From Paenibacillus sp. JJ-100 (GTDB lineage: Bacteria; Bacillota; Bacilli; Paenibacillales; Paenibacillaceae), in the NCBI RefSeq assembly GCF_948329825.1, contig NZ_CAOJCM010000002.1:868001-932000 (forward strand): a stretch of DNA of 64,000 bases. The letters run 5' to 3'. A model generated the notes under the pieces. That model was not told the DNA's origin and searched no databases. It saw only the letters and a program-made list of their open reading frames with translations. Shown here one piece after another: positions 17,539-27,015 of this stretch (position 1 is the first letter of the stretch; each line of letters starts with the position of its first letter). Both the position numbers and the translations under genes were made by a program.

Positions 17539-19022
17539 TTGGATTTGCCCCTTATCGCTTCTTTGGCTATGATCCGATCATCGAAATCTGTTTTGGTTGT
17601 TCCGATAATCTGATAAGTCTCGTGACCCTTGCCCGCAATCAATACTACATCGGTCGGGCTTGCCATTTCAATAGCTTCATGAATAGCCTGGCGCCGATCC
17701 ACAATCATGGTATAACGGTCGGATGGAATTGCCTCTTCCAGCAAACCTTGCTCAATGTCTTTCAAAATCAAATCAGGATCTTCAGTCCGAGGATTATCGG
17801 AAGTAATCAATACAAAATCACTGTATTTGGCAGCAATTTTGCCCATCAATGGTCGTTTGGTCCGATCTCGGTCACCACCGCACCCAAACACACAGATGAC
17901 ACGTCCCTCCGCAAATTCTTGAACTGTCCGTAACACATTCTCAAGCCCATCCGGTGTGTGGGCATAATCAACAATGACAGCAAATGCCTGACCTTCATTG
18001 ACTGCCTCTACCCTGCCATCAACGCCTGGTACAGTTTCAAGACTACGCTTAATCTCTTCCAGTGGAACACCTTCCACGAGTGTAGCCGAGATCGCAGCCA
18101 TCGCATTATACACATTGAACTTGCCCACCATACGAAGCTCAATGTCCGTGCTGCCAGCAAAGGTATCCACATGGAAAGAGGTCCCCTGAGCGTTGATAGA
18201 GATGTTAGAAGCACGAACATCTGCCGTTTCTCCCATGCCGTATGTAATAACCTCAGCAGCCGTTACGGAAATAAAATAATCAGCAGCAGGATCGTCTGCA
18301 TTAATTACTGCATACTTACGTTGAGCATCATCTTCAGCAAATCCGTTACCTAGCCTAGCGAAGAACAGCCCTTTTGCTCCGCGATATTCCTCCATCGAAT
18401 GATGGTAGTCCAGATGGTCTTGCGTCAAGTTTGTGAATACGGCTGTACGGAAATCCGTACCTTTGACTCTACCCTGTTCCAGCGCATGCGATGAAACTTC
18501 CATCACACAGCAATTCGTTCCAGCTTGAACCATGTTATGAAGACTGCGTTGCAGCTCAAGCGCCTCTGGCGTTGTTCCCGACATGGGATAAGTCCGTCCA
18601 TCATAACGCATCTGAATGGTACCGATGAGTCCGGTTTTTTGACCATAATCGCTCATAATTTTCTCAATCAGATAGGTCGTTGTTGTTTTCCCGTTGGTTC
18701 CCGTTACACCAATCATTTTCATCTTGTGACTTGGCGAATCGAAAAAGAAATCTGACAGAACAGCCATTGCAAAGCGACTGTCTTTGACAATCAGCTGTGG
18801 TACAGGCAAATCAAGCTCCCGTTCCACAACCAGAGCTGCCGCGCCGGCCTGTACTGCCTTTTCTGCAAAATCATGTCCATCAACCGTATATCCCGGAAGA
18901 CAGATAAACAGATCCCCCGGTTTGACTTGCCGGGAATCTGTCTGAAGGTTGTGACATTCTGTATGGGGGTCGCCCACAAGACGGGCGGTGATCAATTTGG
19001 ACTCAAACTGTTTTAAAAGCAC
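17535..19022 (-). CDS. murE: UDP-MurNAc-tripeptide synthetase (MurE), meso-DAP type
   Basis: MurE adds the third stem-peptide residue. The P-loop GTNGKTT lies at residues 108-114, and ITSDNPRTEDP near residue 410 carries the DNPR motif that marks meso-diaminopimelate enzymes rather than lysine ones, so the wall should be A1-gamma with DAP. A GTG start at 19022 is chosen: GAGGTTA lies about 7 bases upstream and the product then begins MLLKQFESKLITARLVGDP, similar in length to homologues (495 residues). A frame open to 19121 has no support. It lies 139 bases after spoVD. Confidence 0.94.
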   Translation of the reverse strand: MLLKQFESKLITARLVGDPHTECHNLQTDSRQVKPGDLFICLPGYTVDGHDFAEKAVQAGAAALVVERELDLPVPQLIVKDSRFAMAVLSDFFFDSPSHKMKMIGVTGTNGKTTTTYLIEKIMSDYGQKTGLIGTIQMRYDGRTYPMSGTTPEALELQRSLHNMVQAGTNCCVMEVSSHALEQGRVKGTDFRTAVFTNLTQDHLDYHHSMEEYRGAKGLFFARLGNGFAEDDAQRKYAVINADDPAADYFISVTAAEVITYGMGETADVRASNISINAQGTSFHVDTFAGSTDIELRMVGKFNVYNAMAAISATLVEGVPLEEIKRSLETVPGVDGRVEAVNEGQAFAVIVDYAHTPDGLENVLRTVQEFAEGRVICVFGCGGDRDRTKRPLMGKIAAKYSDFVLITSDNPRTEDPDLILKDIEQGLLEEAIPSDRYTMIVDRRQAIHEAIEMASPTDVVLIAGKGHETYQIIGTTKTDFDDRIIAKEAIRGKSN

Positions 19023-19161
19023 ATGAATAACCTCACTTTTCCAAATATACTTCTTTGTCACACAGGAACCTGTGTTAATAATATCGGCCATATCACCAAA
19101 TAATGAAACGCATGCTTGCAAAATTTGTTGCGGTAGACTTCAAAAGACCGCTTAGCTGATC

Positions 19162-21114
19162 TCATTCCTGTTTCGAATGATCATGCTCATCCTTCAGGAC
19201 ATCACCCATATAAATCCGGATTGTCGAGCCTTGTTCTACCCTCGCTCCTGCTTTAGGCGCTTGATTAATCACGTATTTGCCACTGCCGGACTTTGCTAGC
19301 ATAAAGTTCATATTCAGATCTTCGTACAAATCTTCCACGGTAGCCCCCGTAAGATCAGGAACTGTCACAATTTTAGTCTCACCATATTTATATTCTTTGG
19401 CGAGCTGATCCTTGCGAACAGGCACATTCATATAATGCAGCGAATCCTCCAGGATGTTTTGTACGATTGGAGCGGCAACCACACCCCCAAACTGAATTCC
19501 TTTTGGGTTGTCTACAGCCGTGTATACGACAATTTGTGGATCATCAGCCGGAGCAAACCCAATAAAAGACACAATATGCTCGGTTGAGGAGTAACGTCCA
19601 TTAATGACTTTCTGAGCCGTACCTGTTTTGCCTCCAACCCGGTATCCATCAATAAATGCTGGTCGCCCTGTGCCTTTGGCAACGACACTCTCCAGCGCTT
19701 CTCGTACTTGTTTTGACGTCTCTTCCGAGATCACTTGGCGAACCAACTGAGGTTTAACTTCTTCCAGCAACTCCCCAGTTTCTGGATGAACCCAAGCTTT
19801 GGTGACATAAGGTTTATAGAGTTTGCCGCCATTGATAGCAGCAGATACTGCTGCGACTTGCTGAATTGGCGTTACAGATACCCCTTGACCAAAGGCAGTC
19901 GTTGCAAGTTCAACAGGACCTACATTCTCTAATTTGAAAAGAATACCGCTTGCCTCTCCGCTTAGATCAATCCCTGTCTTGGTACCAAAACCGAAATTCC
20001 GAATGTATGAAAATAAAGATTCTTTCCCCAGCTTTTGTCCTAGAGCGACAAAGCCCGGGTTACATGAATTTTCCACGACTTGAAGGAAGGTCTGACTTCC
20101 ATGTCCACCCTTCTTCCAACAGCGCAAACGTGCACCGCCCACTTCTACGAATCCGGGATCGAAAAATTGATCCTGTTGCAAATTCACCTTTTTTTCTTCC
20201 AACGCAGCAGCCAGTGTAATGATTTTGAAGGTTGAACCTGGTTCGTAAGTCATCCAGATGGGCAGGTTCCGGTTATAGATCTCGGAAGGGTACTGTTGGT
20301 AATCTGCTGGCTCGTAGCCTGGTCTGCTGGACATAGCCAGAATCTCACCTGTTTTGGGATTCATCGCAATGGCCAAAGCGGAATTAGCTTGGAATTTCAC
20401 CATCGCTTGATCCAGTTCCCGTTCCATAATCGACTGAATTGATTTGTCAATGGTTAGCTTGAGATTAAGCCCGTCCTTCGGTTCCACATACTTCTCAGAT
20501 GAGCCGGGCATGAGCCTTCCGGCCGCATCGGACAAGTAGGATACGCTGCCATTCAAACCGTTCAGCTTGTCATCATATCTTTTCTCAACGCCAGTTAAAC
20601 CTTGATTATCGATACCTGTAAATCCGAGGATGTGTGCAGCAAGATCATCATATGGGTAGAATCGTTTGTTATCCTCAGCAACAACGATACCCGGGAGCTT
20701 CAAATCACGGATGCGCTGAGCTTTCTCCATCGTAATTTTGCGGCCGCCGGGTTGTAGTCTTACGATTAATTCTCGTTTCTTGATGGTTGCCAGCAATTTC
20801 TCTTCCGTCATGCCTAGCAATGGTGCAAGTGAATTAGCCGTTGTCTCGGCGTCCTTCACCTGAGCAGGAATTGCCATAATTGTTGGGGTTGTCACATTGT
20901 AAGCAAGAGATGTTCCGTTTCGATCCAGAATCTCTCCTCTTTTCGCCGTATATGGAATGTTACGGCGCCAGGATTCTTCCGCTTTTGCCGATAACTCCGG
21001 TCCTTTTCCCAACTGTACATAAGCAAGCCTGATCACCAAGGCCGAAAATAAAATAACTAGAATGCATAAACTCCACAGCAGTCTGCGCCGCAGATTCACA
21101 CTTGATCCCTTCAC
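19162..21114 (-). CDS. spoVD: Sporulation-specific class B penicillin-binding protein SpoVD
   Basis: A membrane-anchored D,D-transpeptidase, expected to crosslink spore cortex peptidoglycan with SpoVE. The 650-residue protein has one transmembrane segment (about 11-33), a dimerisation domain, and the transpeptidase domain with EPGSTFKI (active Ser294, Lys297), a VENSCNPGF block and GGKTGTAQK. One PASTA domain ends the protein (TIVTVPDLTGATVEDLYEDL to IRIYMGD). The single PASTA and the place between pbpB and murE match SpoVD of Bacillus subtilis. Confidence 0.94.
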   Translation of the reverse strand: MKGSSVNLRRRLLWSLCILVILFSALVIRLAYVQLGKGPELSAKAEESWRRNIPYTAKRGEILDRNGTSLAYNVTTPTIMAIPAQVKDAETTANSLAPLLGMTEEKLLATIKKRELIVRLQPGGRKITMEKAQRIRDLKLPGIVVAEDNKRFYPYDDLAAHILGFTGIDNQGLTGVEKRYDDKLNGLNGSVSYLSDAAGRLMPGSSEKYVEPKDGLNLKLTIDKSIQSIMERELDQAMVKFQANSALAIAMNPKTGEILAMSSRPGYEPADYQQYPSEIYNRNLPIWMTYEPGSTFKIITLAAALEEKKVNLQQDQFFDPGFVEVGGARLRCWKKGGHGSQTFLQVVENSCNPGFVALGQKLGKESLFSYIRNFGFGTKTGIDLSGEASGILFKLENVGPVELATTAFGQGVSVTPIQQVAAVSAAINGGKLYKPYVTKAWVHPETGELLEEVKPQLVRQVISEETSKQVREALESVVAKGTGRPAFIDGYRVGGKTGTAQKVINGRYSSTEHIVSFIGFAPADDPQIVVYTAVDNPKGIQFGGVVAAPIVQNILEDSLHYMNVPVRKDQLAKEYKYGETKIVTVPDLTGATVEDLYEDLNMNFMLAKSGSGKYVINQAPKAGARVEQGSTIRIYMGDVLKDEHDHSKQE

Positions 21115-21206
21115 GAAAAGATCCCCCCACTCGTCCCAAAATCATGAACCTTCTCATTCATGAATATTCAGGACAACCGGGGGTTAGAACAAGCTGTCTA
21201 TGAAGC

Positions 21207-23543
21207 TTATGGCAGGGAGGTCCCTTCACGGGTAGTTCCATCAGACCTTTCGCTTTGATTATTCTCAGTTTTAGTCTGACTCTTCGGGGTAGTTCCTGAG
21301 GAATCTTTCCCCTCCGTTGTAACCTCATCACCAGATGCCGCACCTTTTCCTTGCTTCTTATCTGGTTCAGATGCATCTGGAGCCTCATCTGCAATACCCG
21401 TTACGGCGGCTCTGGCCGTCTGTAACGTCAGTTGCACAGTTCGTTCCTCTCCCGACACCTGCTCCTTCTGTTTCACGACAAAGCCTTCGCCTTTGACCTT
21501 CACTCCAACCTTCATAAGCGAAAGTACCTCCAAAGCATCCCGGAGAGATTCACCTGTTAGATCTGGAATCTTCATTTTGCTACTCTCTTCTGTGAGTATA
21601 TAGATTCGCTGACCGAAATTCATCAGAGCACCCGCCTGTGGATACTGCCTAATCACATTTTCACCCTGACCAAGCGTTACATAGGCAATACCGGAGCTTA
21701 GAAGCTGACTTCTGGCCTGCTTAGCCGTTTTACCACTCAGATCCGGTGCTTTAGCTTGTACTACTGGTTTTGTTTTATCATCCGCCGTTTTGACAGTATC
21801 CTTTGGAACACCCATATATTGCAGTGTTTGGCTTACAACCTTTTTAAATACAGGAGCTGCTGCAGTTCCCCCCCCTACATTTCCTCCATCAGGCTGGTCA
21901 ATAACGATTAACATAGCAATTTTGGGATCGTTTACTGGTGCAAAGCCAATAAAAGAAACGACATCCTTATTTTTGCTGTATTCCCCGTTAATAACCTTTC
22001 TCGCTGTTCCTGTCTTGCCCGCAACACGGTATCCTTCGATATAGGCGTTGCGGCCAGTACCTTTGGTTTGGTCTGCAACAACCTGTTCCAGATATCCGCT
22101 TACTAGCTTGGAGGATTCTTTGGAGATGACCTGACGGACTACTTTGGGTTTAACGACTTCCGTTGAACCGTCATTCGGATTGATAATCTCTTTCACGAGA
22201 TGCGGTTGAATCAATTTTCCGCCGTTGGCAACAGCTGAAATGGCAGCAAGTTGCTGAATCGGCGTCACCTGAACGAGACCGTGGCCATAAGCTGCCGTAG
22301 CAATCTCTGATTTATACACCAACGGTTTGATTGGTGATGCAACTTCACTTGGCAGATCAATCCCCGTCTTTTTGCCGAAACCGAACTCATCAATGTAGTG
22401 GCGTAGCCGCTCTCCCCCCAGCATGCTATAGCCGAGGTTAACAAACGCAATGTTACTAGAGCGTTTCACGCCTTCAAGATAGGAGATTTCTCCATAAGAA
22501 TGACCATTATCACCTATTGTGTATCCACCGATACGTACTGGTTTGGATTCAAACGTTGCATTCGGATCAAATAGTTTTTCTTCAACCGCCCCTGCAAGCG
22601 TCACAATTTTGAACGTAGAACCTGGTTCGTAGATTGACTGCGTTGCATGATTGATAAAGTTCCTCTGATCCGGCGTATCCGCATACGTATTTGGATCAAA
22701 CGTTGGCCAGTTCGCCATGCCGAGAATTTCCATCGTATTTGGATCAGCTGCTATAACAGTCATACTGAGTGGATTATACTTAGCAACGGCTTCTTTCATG
22801 GCATCCTCAATGTAAAATTGGATCGTATCATCAATCGTCAGCTTGAGGTTCTTCCCATTTTTCGGAGGCAGGTAATTATCCTGAGAGTCCGGAAGCTTGG
22901 TGCCTTTAGCATCCTTCTGATAATTCAGGAAGCCGTCTGTCCCAGTCAATACATCATCGTATGAGACCTCAAGACCATTGACAGCTTTGCCGTCACGACT
23001 CATGTAGCCCAGCACATGAGAGGCCAGTGTTTCTTTCGGATAGAACCTTTTGGATTCTTGGGTCAAGACAATAGCATTTTGTGCTTTATATTTGTCCTTA
23101 AGTTCTTCACGCAGTTCCTCGACTTTTCCAGCCAGTTCAGGACTGATTTTATATCCTTCTGTGCGGACTTCACGTTGCTGAAAAAACTCTCCATTTTTTT
23201 TCTTTGCAGTGACTAAAGCACGCATTTCACTCTCATTTTTTTTGAGCAGTACGGACAGTTTCTTCGTCACTTCATCTTCTAAACCAAATTGATTAATCAG
23301 CAGCGGGTTAACGGAGACGGTGTACGCTGGCGAGTCTGTAGCAAGCACATTCCCGTTGCGATCCATAATGGTACCTCGAGAAGCCTTAATCGTCTGTTGT
23401 CTATCGATCAGACCAGCTGCTTCATCCTGCCATTTATCCCCATTAACTACCTGAATGAAAAATATACGGATTACGAGTACAAGAAAAAAGAGGGTAATAC
23501 ATCCCCCTATTAGCAACGTGCGCATCTTTATTCTTTTTACCAT
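21207..23543 (-). CDS. pbpB: Division class B penicillin-binding protein PBP2B (FtsI)
   Basis: The septal D,D-transpeptidase of the divisome. The 778-residue protein has one transmembrane segment (about 8-31), a dimerisation domain starting near SRGTIMDRNGNVLATDSPAY, the transpeptidase domain with EPGSTFKI (Ser309, Lys312) and GKTGTARK, and two PASTA repeats (AKAPDLSGKTAKQARSQLLS and KMKIPDLTGESLRDALEVLS). The last 60 residues are a charged, serine/threonine-rich tail, probably disordered. It lies 12 bases after ftsL and 92 bases before spoVD. Confidence 0.95.
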   Translation of the reverse strand: MVKRIKMRTLLIGGCITLFFLVLVIRIFFIQVVNGDKWQDEAAGLIDRQQTIKASRGTIMDRNGNVLATDSPAYTVSVNPLLINQFGLEDEVTKKLSVLLKKNESEMRALVTAKKKNGEFFQQREVRTEGYKISPELAGKVEELREELKDKYKAQNAIVLTQESKRFYPKETLASHVLGYMSRDGKAVNGLEVSYDDVLTGTDGFLNYQKDAKGTKLPDSQDNYLPPKNGKNLKLTIDDTIQFYIEDAMKEAVAKYNPLSMTVIAADPNTMEILGMANWPTFDPNTYADTPDQRNFINHATQSIYEPGSTFKIVTLAGAVEEKLFDPNATFESKPVRIGGYTIGDNGHSYGEISYLEGVKRSSNIAFVNLGYSMLGGERLRHYIDEFGFGKKTGIDLPSEVASPIKPLVYKSEIATAAYGHGLVQVTPIQQLAAISAVANGGKLIQPHLVKEIINPNDGSTEVVKPKVVRQVISKESSKLVSGYLEQVVADQTKGTGRNAYIEGYRVAGKTGTARKVINGEYSKNKDVVSFIGFAPVNDPKIAMLIVIDQPDGGNVGGGTAAAPVFKKVVSQTLQYMGVPKDTVKTADDKTKPVVQAKAPDLSGKTAKQARSQLLSSGIAYVTLGQGENVIRQYPQAGALMNFGQRIYILTEESSKMKIPDLTGESLRDALEVLSLMKVGVKVKGEGFVVKQKEQVSGEERTVQLTLQTARAAVTGIADEAPDASEPDKKQGKGAASGDEVTTEGKDSSGTTPKSQTKTENNQSERSDGTTREGTSLP

Positions 23544-23555
23544 TAAAACACCTCT

Positions 23556-23984
23556 TTATTTGCTGCTTGCTTCAGTTGAGGATGATTCAGCACCTGTTGA
23601 TGTGTTTTTCGTTGATGTACGAGGTACAAAAATGACATCCTTATCTGTTGCTTCAACGTAGCCCAGACTTTTGGCATTCTCTATCACCTGATTGTTCAAT
23701 CTTTCTTTCTCCACTTGCAGATCGGCGATAGCTTTCTGACCTTTTTTAATGTCTACTATGGTTGCTTCAGCCTGCTTGTTCAGTTCGTAAATATGAGCGT
23801 AACGAGACATCAGAGCACCAGCAACAATAATGACTGCTATGAGCGTAATCAGATATAGAAACTTCTCACGAGCCGGTAGCCCGGTGCGACGTGTCACTAC
23901 TTTAGTTGTTTCCTTGTACCTCTGTTGCGTTACACGTTCCTGGGCTTTTTCTTTGACCGCTAGATTACCACGTGTGTATGCCAT
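23556..23984 (-). CDS. ftsL: Cell division protein FtsL
   Basis: A short bitopic membrane protein (142 residues) that forms a coiled-coil complex with DivIB and DivIC in the divisome. A basic cytoplasmic tail precedes one transmembrane segment (about residues 44-64, LITLIAVIIVAGALM). It is followed by a heptad-like coiled coil to about residue 105 and by AKSLGYVEA, common in FtsL. The serine/threonine-rich end is low-complexity. Sequence conservation in FtsL is poor; the call rests on topology and its place between rsmH and pbpB. Confidence 0.92.
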   Translation of the reverse strand: MAYTRGNLAVKEKAQERVTQQRYKETTKVVTRRTGLPAREKFLYLITLIAVIIVAGALMSRYAHIYELNKQAEATIVDIKKGQKAIADLQVEKERLNNQVIENAKSLGYVEATDKDVIFVPRTSTKNTSTGAESSSTEASSK

Positions 23985-24010
23985 TCGAAGGCTCCTCCTC
24001 CACTTTTCTT

Positions 24011-24961
24011 CTACAATTTCTCAGCTACGCGCAGTTTAGCTGATCGCGCACGAGAGTTCTCCGTCAATTCCTCTTCCGTAGGAACCAGCGGTTTCCGGTT
24101 GACTAAACGCAAGGTACCTTTACCGCCGCATACACATAACGGAAAGTCAGGTGGACATGTACATTTTTCAAGATAGCTGCTGAAGATCTGTTTACATATC
24201 CGGTCCTCGAGGGAGTGGAAGGTTATAACAGATACGCGCCCCCCTGGCGCAAGACAACGAACAGCTTGATGCAGTCCTTCTTCAAAAGCGCCCAGTTCAT
24301 CATTAACAGCAATACGCAACGCCTGAAAACTTCGCTTCGCAGGATGCCCACCAGTACGGCGGGCTGCTGCAGGAATACCTTCCTTGATCAACTCTACCAG
24401 TTCACCTGTCGTTTCGATCTCAGCCTGACTGCGTCTATCCACAATGACACGAGCGATTCGTTTAGAAAATTTCTCTTCCCCATAGCGGTAGAGAATACGA
24501 GCAATCTCTTCTTCAGGCCATTCATTTACAATCTCTCTGGCTGTTAATAGTGCATCCTGATCCATGCGCATATCCAGCGGAGCATCGTGATTGTAACTGA
24601 ATCCTCGTTCCCCTTCATCGAACTGCGGCGATGACACACCTAGGTCATACAGAATTCCATCCACCTGAGGTATACCATCTTTCATGGGAACATCGAGGTC
24701 CTTAAGAACCTGTTCCAAATCCCTAAAATTGGTTTTCACCAATGTTACTTGGTTTTTATAAGCGGCGAGCTTCTCTTTTGCATTATCCAGAGCCCAATCA
24801 TCCTGATCCAATGCGATCAGACGTCCGTTCGGGCCTAATTTGGAAGCAATCACAGAGCTGTGTCCCGCGCCGCCTAAAGTGCAGTCCACGTATATACCGT
24901 CCTGCTTGATGTTTAACCCCTCTGTTGCCTCTTCTTTGAGTACGGTTATGTGGTGAAACAA
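24011..24961 (-). CDS. rsmH: 16S rRNA (cytosine1402-N4)-methyltransferase RsmH
   Basis: RsmH (MraW) uses S-adenosylmethionine to methylate C1402 of 16S rRNA in the decoding centre. The 316-residue protein starts [16 protein letters not shown] and has the SAM-binding block [19 protein letters not shown], then [20 protein letters not shown] and the C-terminal [16 protein letters not shown], all diagnostic. It lies 18 bases after mraZ, the usual dcw start. Confidence 0.98.
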   Translation of the reverse strand: MFHHITVLKEEATEGLNIKQDGIYVDCTLGGAGHSSVIASKLGPNGRLIALDQDDWALDNAKEKLAAYKNQVTLVKTNFRDLEQVLKDLDVPMKDGIPQVDGILYDLGVSSPQFDEGERGFSYNHDAPLDMRMDQDALLTAREIVNEWPEEEIARILYRYGEEKFSKRIARVIVDRRSQAEIETTGELVELIKEGIPAAARRTGGHPAKRSFQALRIAVNDELGAFEEGLHQAVRCLAPGGRVSVITFHSLEDRICKQIFSSYLEKCTCPPDFPLCVCGGKGTLRLVNRKPLVPTEEELTENSRARSAKLRVAEKL

Positions 24962-24979
24962 CCTGCACCCCTCCTTACG

Positions 24980-25417
24980 TTATAAATCAAAATTAAAATC
25001 GACTAGCTTTTCGGCAATGTCGTTGAATGCTTCCTCGGATTGATTGAAATAACTCTCCCAAATGCCTTTACTCCAAATTTCTACCCGGTTCGACACACCA
25101 AGGACAACACAATCCTTGTCCAGTTTGGCGTACTCTCTCAAGTTGCCCGGCAGATTTACCCTGCCCTGTTTATCCAGTTCACATTCAGTTGCACCCGAGA
25201 AAAAAAACCGAGTAAATGCACGTGCGTCGGATTTCATCAGTGGCAATGCTTTGAGCTTCTGTTCCATGACTCCCCACTCCTCCATGGGGTATACGAAAAG
25301 ACATTGGTCCAAACCTCGTGTGACAACAAATGAGGGCCCTAGAGATTCGCGGAATTTAGCCGGAATAATAACCCGACCCTTGTCATCAATGCTATGTTGA
25401 AATTCGCCCATAAACAT
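24980..25417 (-). CDS. mraZ: Transcriptional regulator MraZ
   Basis: MraZ is a ring-forming DNA-binding protein with two SpoVT-AbrB-like folds that regulates its own dcw operon. The 145-residue protein carries the two DxxxR motifs in [12 protein letters not shown] and [12 protein letters not shown]. The ATG at 25417 ([10 protein letters not shown]) matches homologues and lies downstream of AGGAGTGAG; a GTG at 25429 is too close to that site. Tandem boxes of the MraZ type overlap the predicted transcription start, which fits autoregulation. Confidence 0.96.
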   Translation of the reverse strand: MFMGEFQHSIDDKGRVIIPAKFRESLGPSFVVTRGLDQCLFVYPMEEWGVMEQKLKALPLMKSDARAFTRFFFSGATECELDKQGRVNLPGNLREYAKLDKDCVVLGVSNRVEIWSKGIWESYFNQSEEAFNDIAEKLVDFNFDL

Positions 25418-25439
25418 TGGCCCACTCACTCCTCACCCA

Positions 25440-25469
25440 TTTCCCCCACTTTGCCCCACTTTCCACCAC
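25440..25469 (-). promoter_or_regulatory. Tandem MraZ-type operator boxes
   Basis: Reading the minus strand, three direct repeats follow each other with a 10-bp period: GTGGTGGAAA (25469-25460), GTGGGGCAAA (25459-25450) and GTGGGGGAAA (25449-25440), with a partial fourth unit TGGGTGAG after them. G-rich direct repeats near 10 bp (TGGGN in enterobacteria, AAAGTG-type in mollicutes) are known MraZ targets. They lie over the expected transcription start and leader of mraZ. Binding is inferred. Confidence 0.7.
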
Positions 25470-25472
25470 CTA

Positions 25473-25501
25473 AGCATAATAGATTCGGTTAAAAAAATCA
25501 A
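25473..25501 (-). promoter_or_regulatory. Sigma-A promoter of the dcw cluster (mraZ)
   Basis: On the minus strand TTGATT (25496-25501) and TATGCT (25473-25478) are separated by 17 bases. The expected start, near 25466, lies inside the first MraZ box. Confidence 0.65.
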
Positions 25502-25540
25502 AACCCTTCTTGACATTCTTTTTTTATTTCATTCCATCCC

Positions 25541-25583
25541 AAAAAAAACGTCTCTGATCCTGTCATTCAGGATTAGAGACGTT
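25541..25583 (-). terminator. Rho-independent terminator after ahcY
   Basis: A long stem (about 25548-25563 with 25569-25583, one G-T wobble) is followed on the minus strand by a run of eight T. It lies about 105 bases after the ahcY stop and upstream of the mraZ promoter. Confidence 0.9.
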
Positions 25584-25690
25584 TCCCGTTACGGGCGACC
25601 GTATGTGCACCCGTGCATGAGCCATATCATCAAGACACCATTTTAAATCTTTTGAAACCGAATATCAGCTTGTAATTATTGGATGGCCTT

Positions 25691-26956
25691 TTAGAATTTC
25701 CAGCTATCCAAGTACTTTTCCTGTTCAGGTGACAAAGAATCAATGGCAATATTCAGGCTTTCCAGCTTGTAGCTTGCCACTTGTTGATCGATCTCGTAAG
25801 GGACATTAACTACGTTTTTTCCAAGATTTTCATAGTTTTCACTAACATAACGCAGGCCAAGCGCTTGAAGTGCAAATGTGGTGTCCATAATTTCGGCCGG
25901 GTGCCCATCAGCAGCTCCCAGATTGACCAGGCGTCCTTCTGCGAGAAGATACATTTTACGACCATCTTTGAAACGATACTCTTCAATGTTGCGGCGAACC
26001 GTACGAATAGACTCGGAACGTTTGGCAAGTTCTGGTTTGTTAACCTCAACATCGAAATGACCCGCATTACTCAAAATAGCCCCATCTTTCATGATGTCAT
26101 AATGTTCTCCTGTAATGACATCCTTGTTACCAGTCACCGCAATAAAGAAATCACCGATCTTGGCTGCTTCCAGCATTGTCATAACCCGGAAACCGTCCAT
26201 ATGAGCTTCAACTGCTTTGATCGGGTCAATTTCCGTTACAATTACATTGGCACCCAAGCCTTTCGCACGCATTGCGACACCCTTACCACACCAGCCATAA
26301 CCCGCAACAACAACGTTTTTCCCTGCAACAACGAGGTTGGTTGTACGAATAATACCGTCAAAGGCAGACTGGCCTGTTCCATAACGATTATCAAACAAGT
26401 ATTTGCAATAAGCGTCATTTACAGCAACCATTGGAAATTTCAGTTTTCCTTCTTTCGCCAAAGCTTTCAATCGAATAATACCTGTTGTCGTTTCTTCTGC
26501 ACCTCCGCGAATGGTAGCTGCAAGTTCAGGGCGCTCAGAAGCAATAATGGTTGCAAAATCCCCACCATCATCAATAATGAGATCTGGCTTGGCTTCTAGA
26601 GCACGAAGTTGTAATGCTTTGAATTCAGCTGGCTCGGGATTATATTTAGCATAGACAGTAACACCATCTTCTACCAAAGCCGCACAAACATCATCTTGTG
26701 TAGAAAGCGGATTACTGTGTGTAATTGTCACATCAGCCCCGCCAGCCTGGATCACTTTTGCCAGATATGCCGTTTTAGCTTCCAGATGAAGACATATCGA
26801 AACCTTCAACCCTTTAAAGGGCTGATCTTGCTCAAATTGACGACGAATTCGGTTTAGCACAGGCATATGCGCCTCTACCCAATCAATTTTCAAGTGGCCT
26901 TCTGGAGCAAGCCCCATATCTTTGACAATGCTGTTTTGTAATGCAGATGTGGTCAA
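25691..26956 (-). CDS. ahcY: Adenosylhomocysteinase (SahH)
   Basis: The enzyme reversibly hydrolyses S-adenosylhomocysteine to adenosine and homocysteine, recycling the product of methylations; it needs NAD. The 421-residue protein has the conserved CLHLEAKTAYLAKVI block, the substrate-site DDGGDFATII, the NAD-binding loop GYGWCGKGVA (219-228) and SNAGHFDVEVN near the C-terminus. It is of the shorter bacterial/archaeal length class. Many Bacillus species use the nucleosidase/LuxS route instead. It lies between bshC and mraZ, a position not seen in Bacillus subtilis, and has its own terminator. Confidence 0.96.
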   Translation of the reverse strand: MTTSALQNSIVKDMGLAPEGHLKIDWVEAHMPVLNRIRRQFEQDQPFKGLKVSICLHLEAKTAYLAKVIQAGGADVTITHSNPLSTQDDVCAALVEDGVTVYAKYNPEPAEFKALQLRALEAKPDLIIDDGGDFATIIASERPELAATIRGGAEETTTGIIRLKALAKEGKLKFPMVAVNDAYCKYLFDNRYGTGQSAFDGIIRTTNLVVAGKNVVVAGYGWCGKGVAMRAKGLGANVIVTEIDPIKAVEAHMDGFRVMTMLEAAKIGDFFIAVTGNKDVITGEHYDIMKDGAILSNAGHFDVEVNKPELAKRSESIRTVRRNIEEYRFKDGRKMYLLAEGRLVNLGAADGHPAEIMDTTFALQALGLRYVSENYENLGKNVVNVPYEIDQQVASYKLESLNIAIDSLSPEQEKYLDSWKF

Positions 26957-27015
26957 TCTAATTCCTCCTCAAATATGTTTCTTCTATTAAAATCAAACTA
27001 TCATAATGCCGATGT

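Noticed and set aside
25781-26599. Long open frame on the plus strand, 272 codons, opposite ahcY
   Set aside because: It lies wholly antisense to a clear adenosylhomocysteinase, has no ribosome binding site, and its sequence shows no domain; it mirrors codon bias of the real gene.
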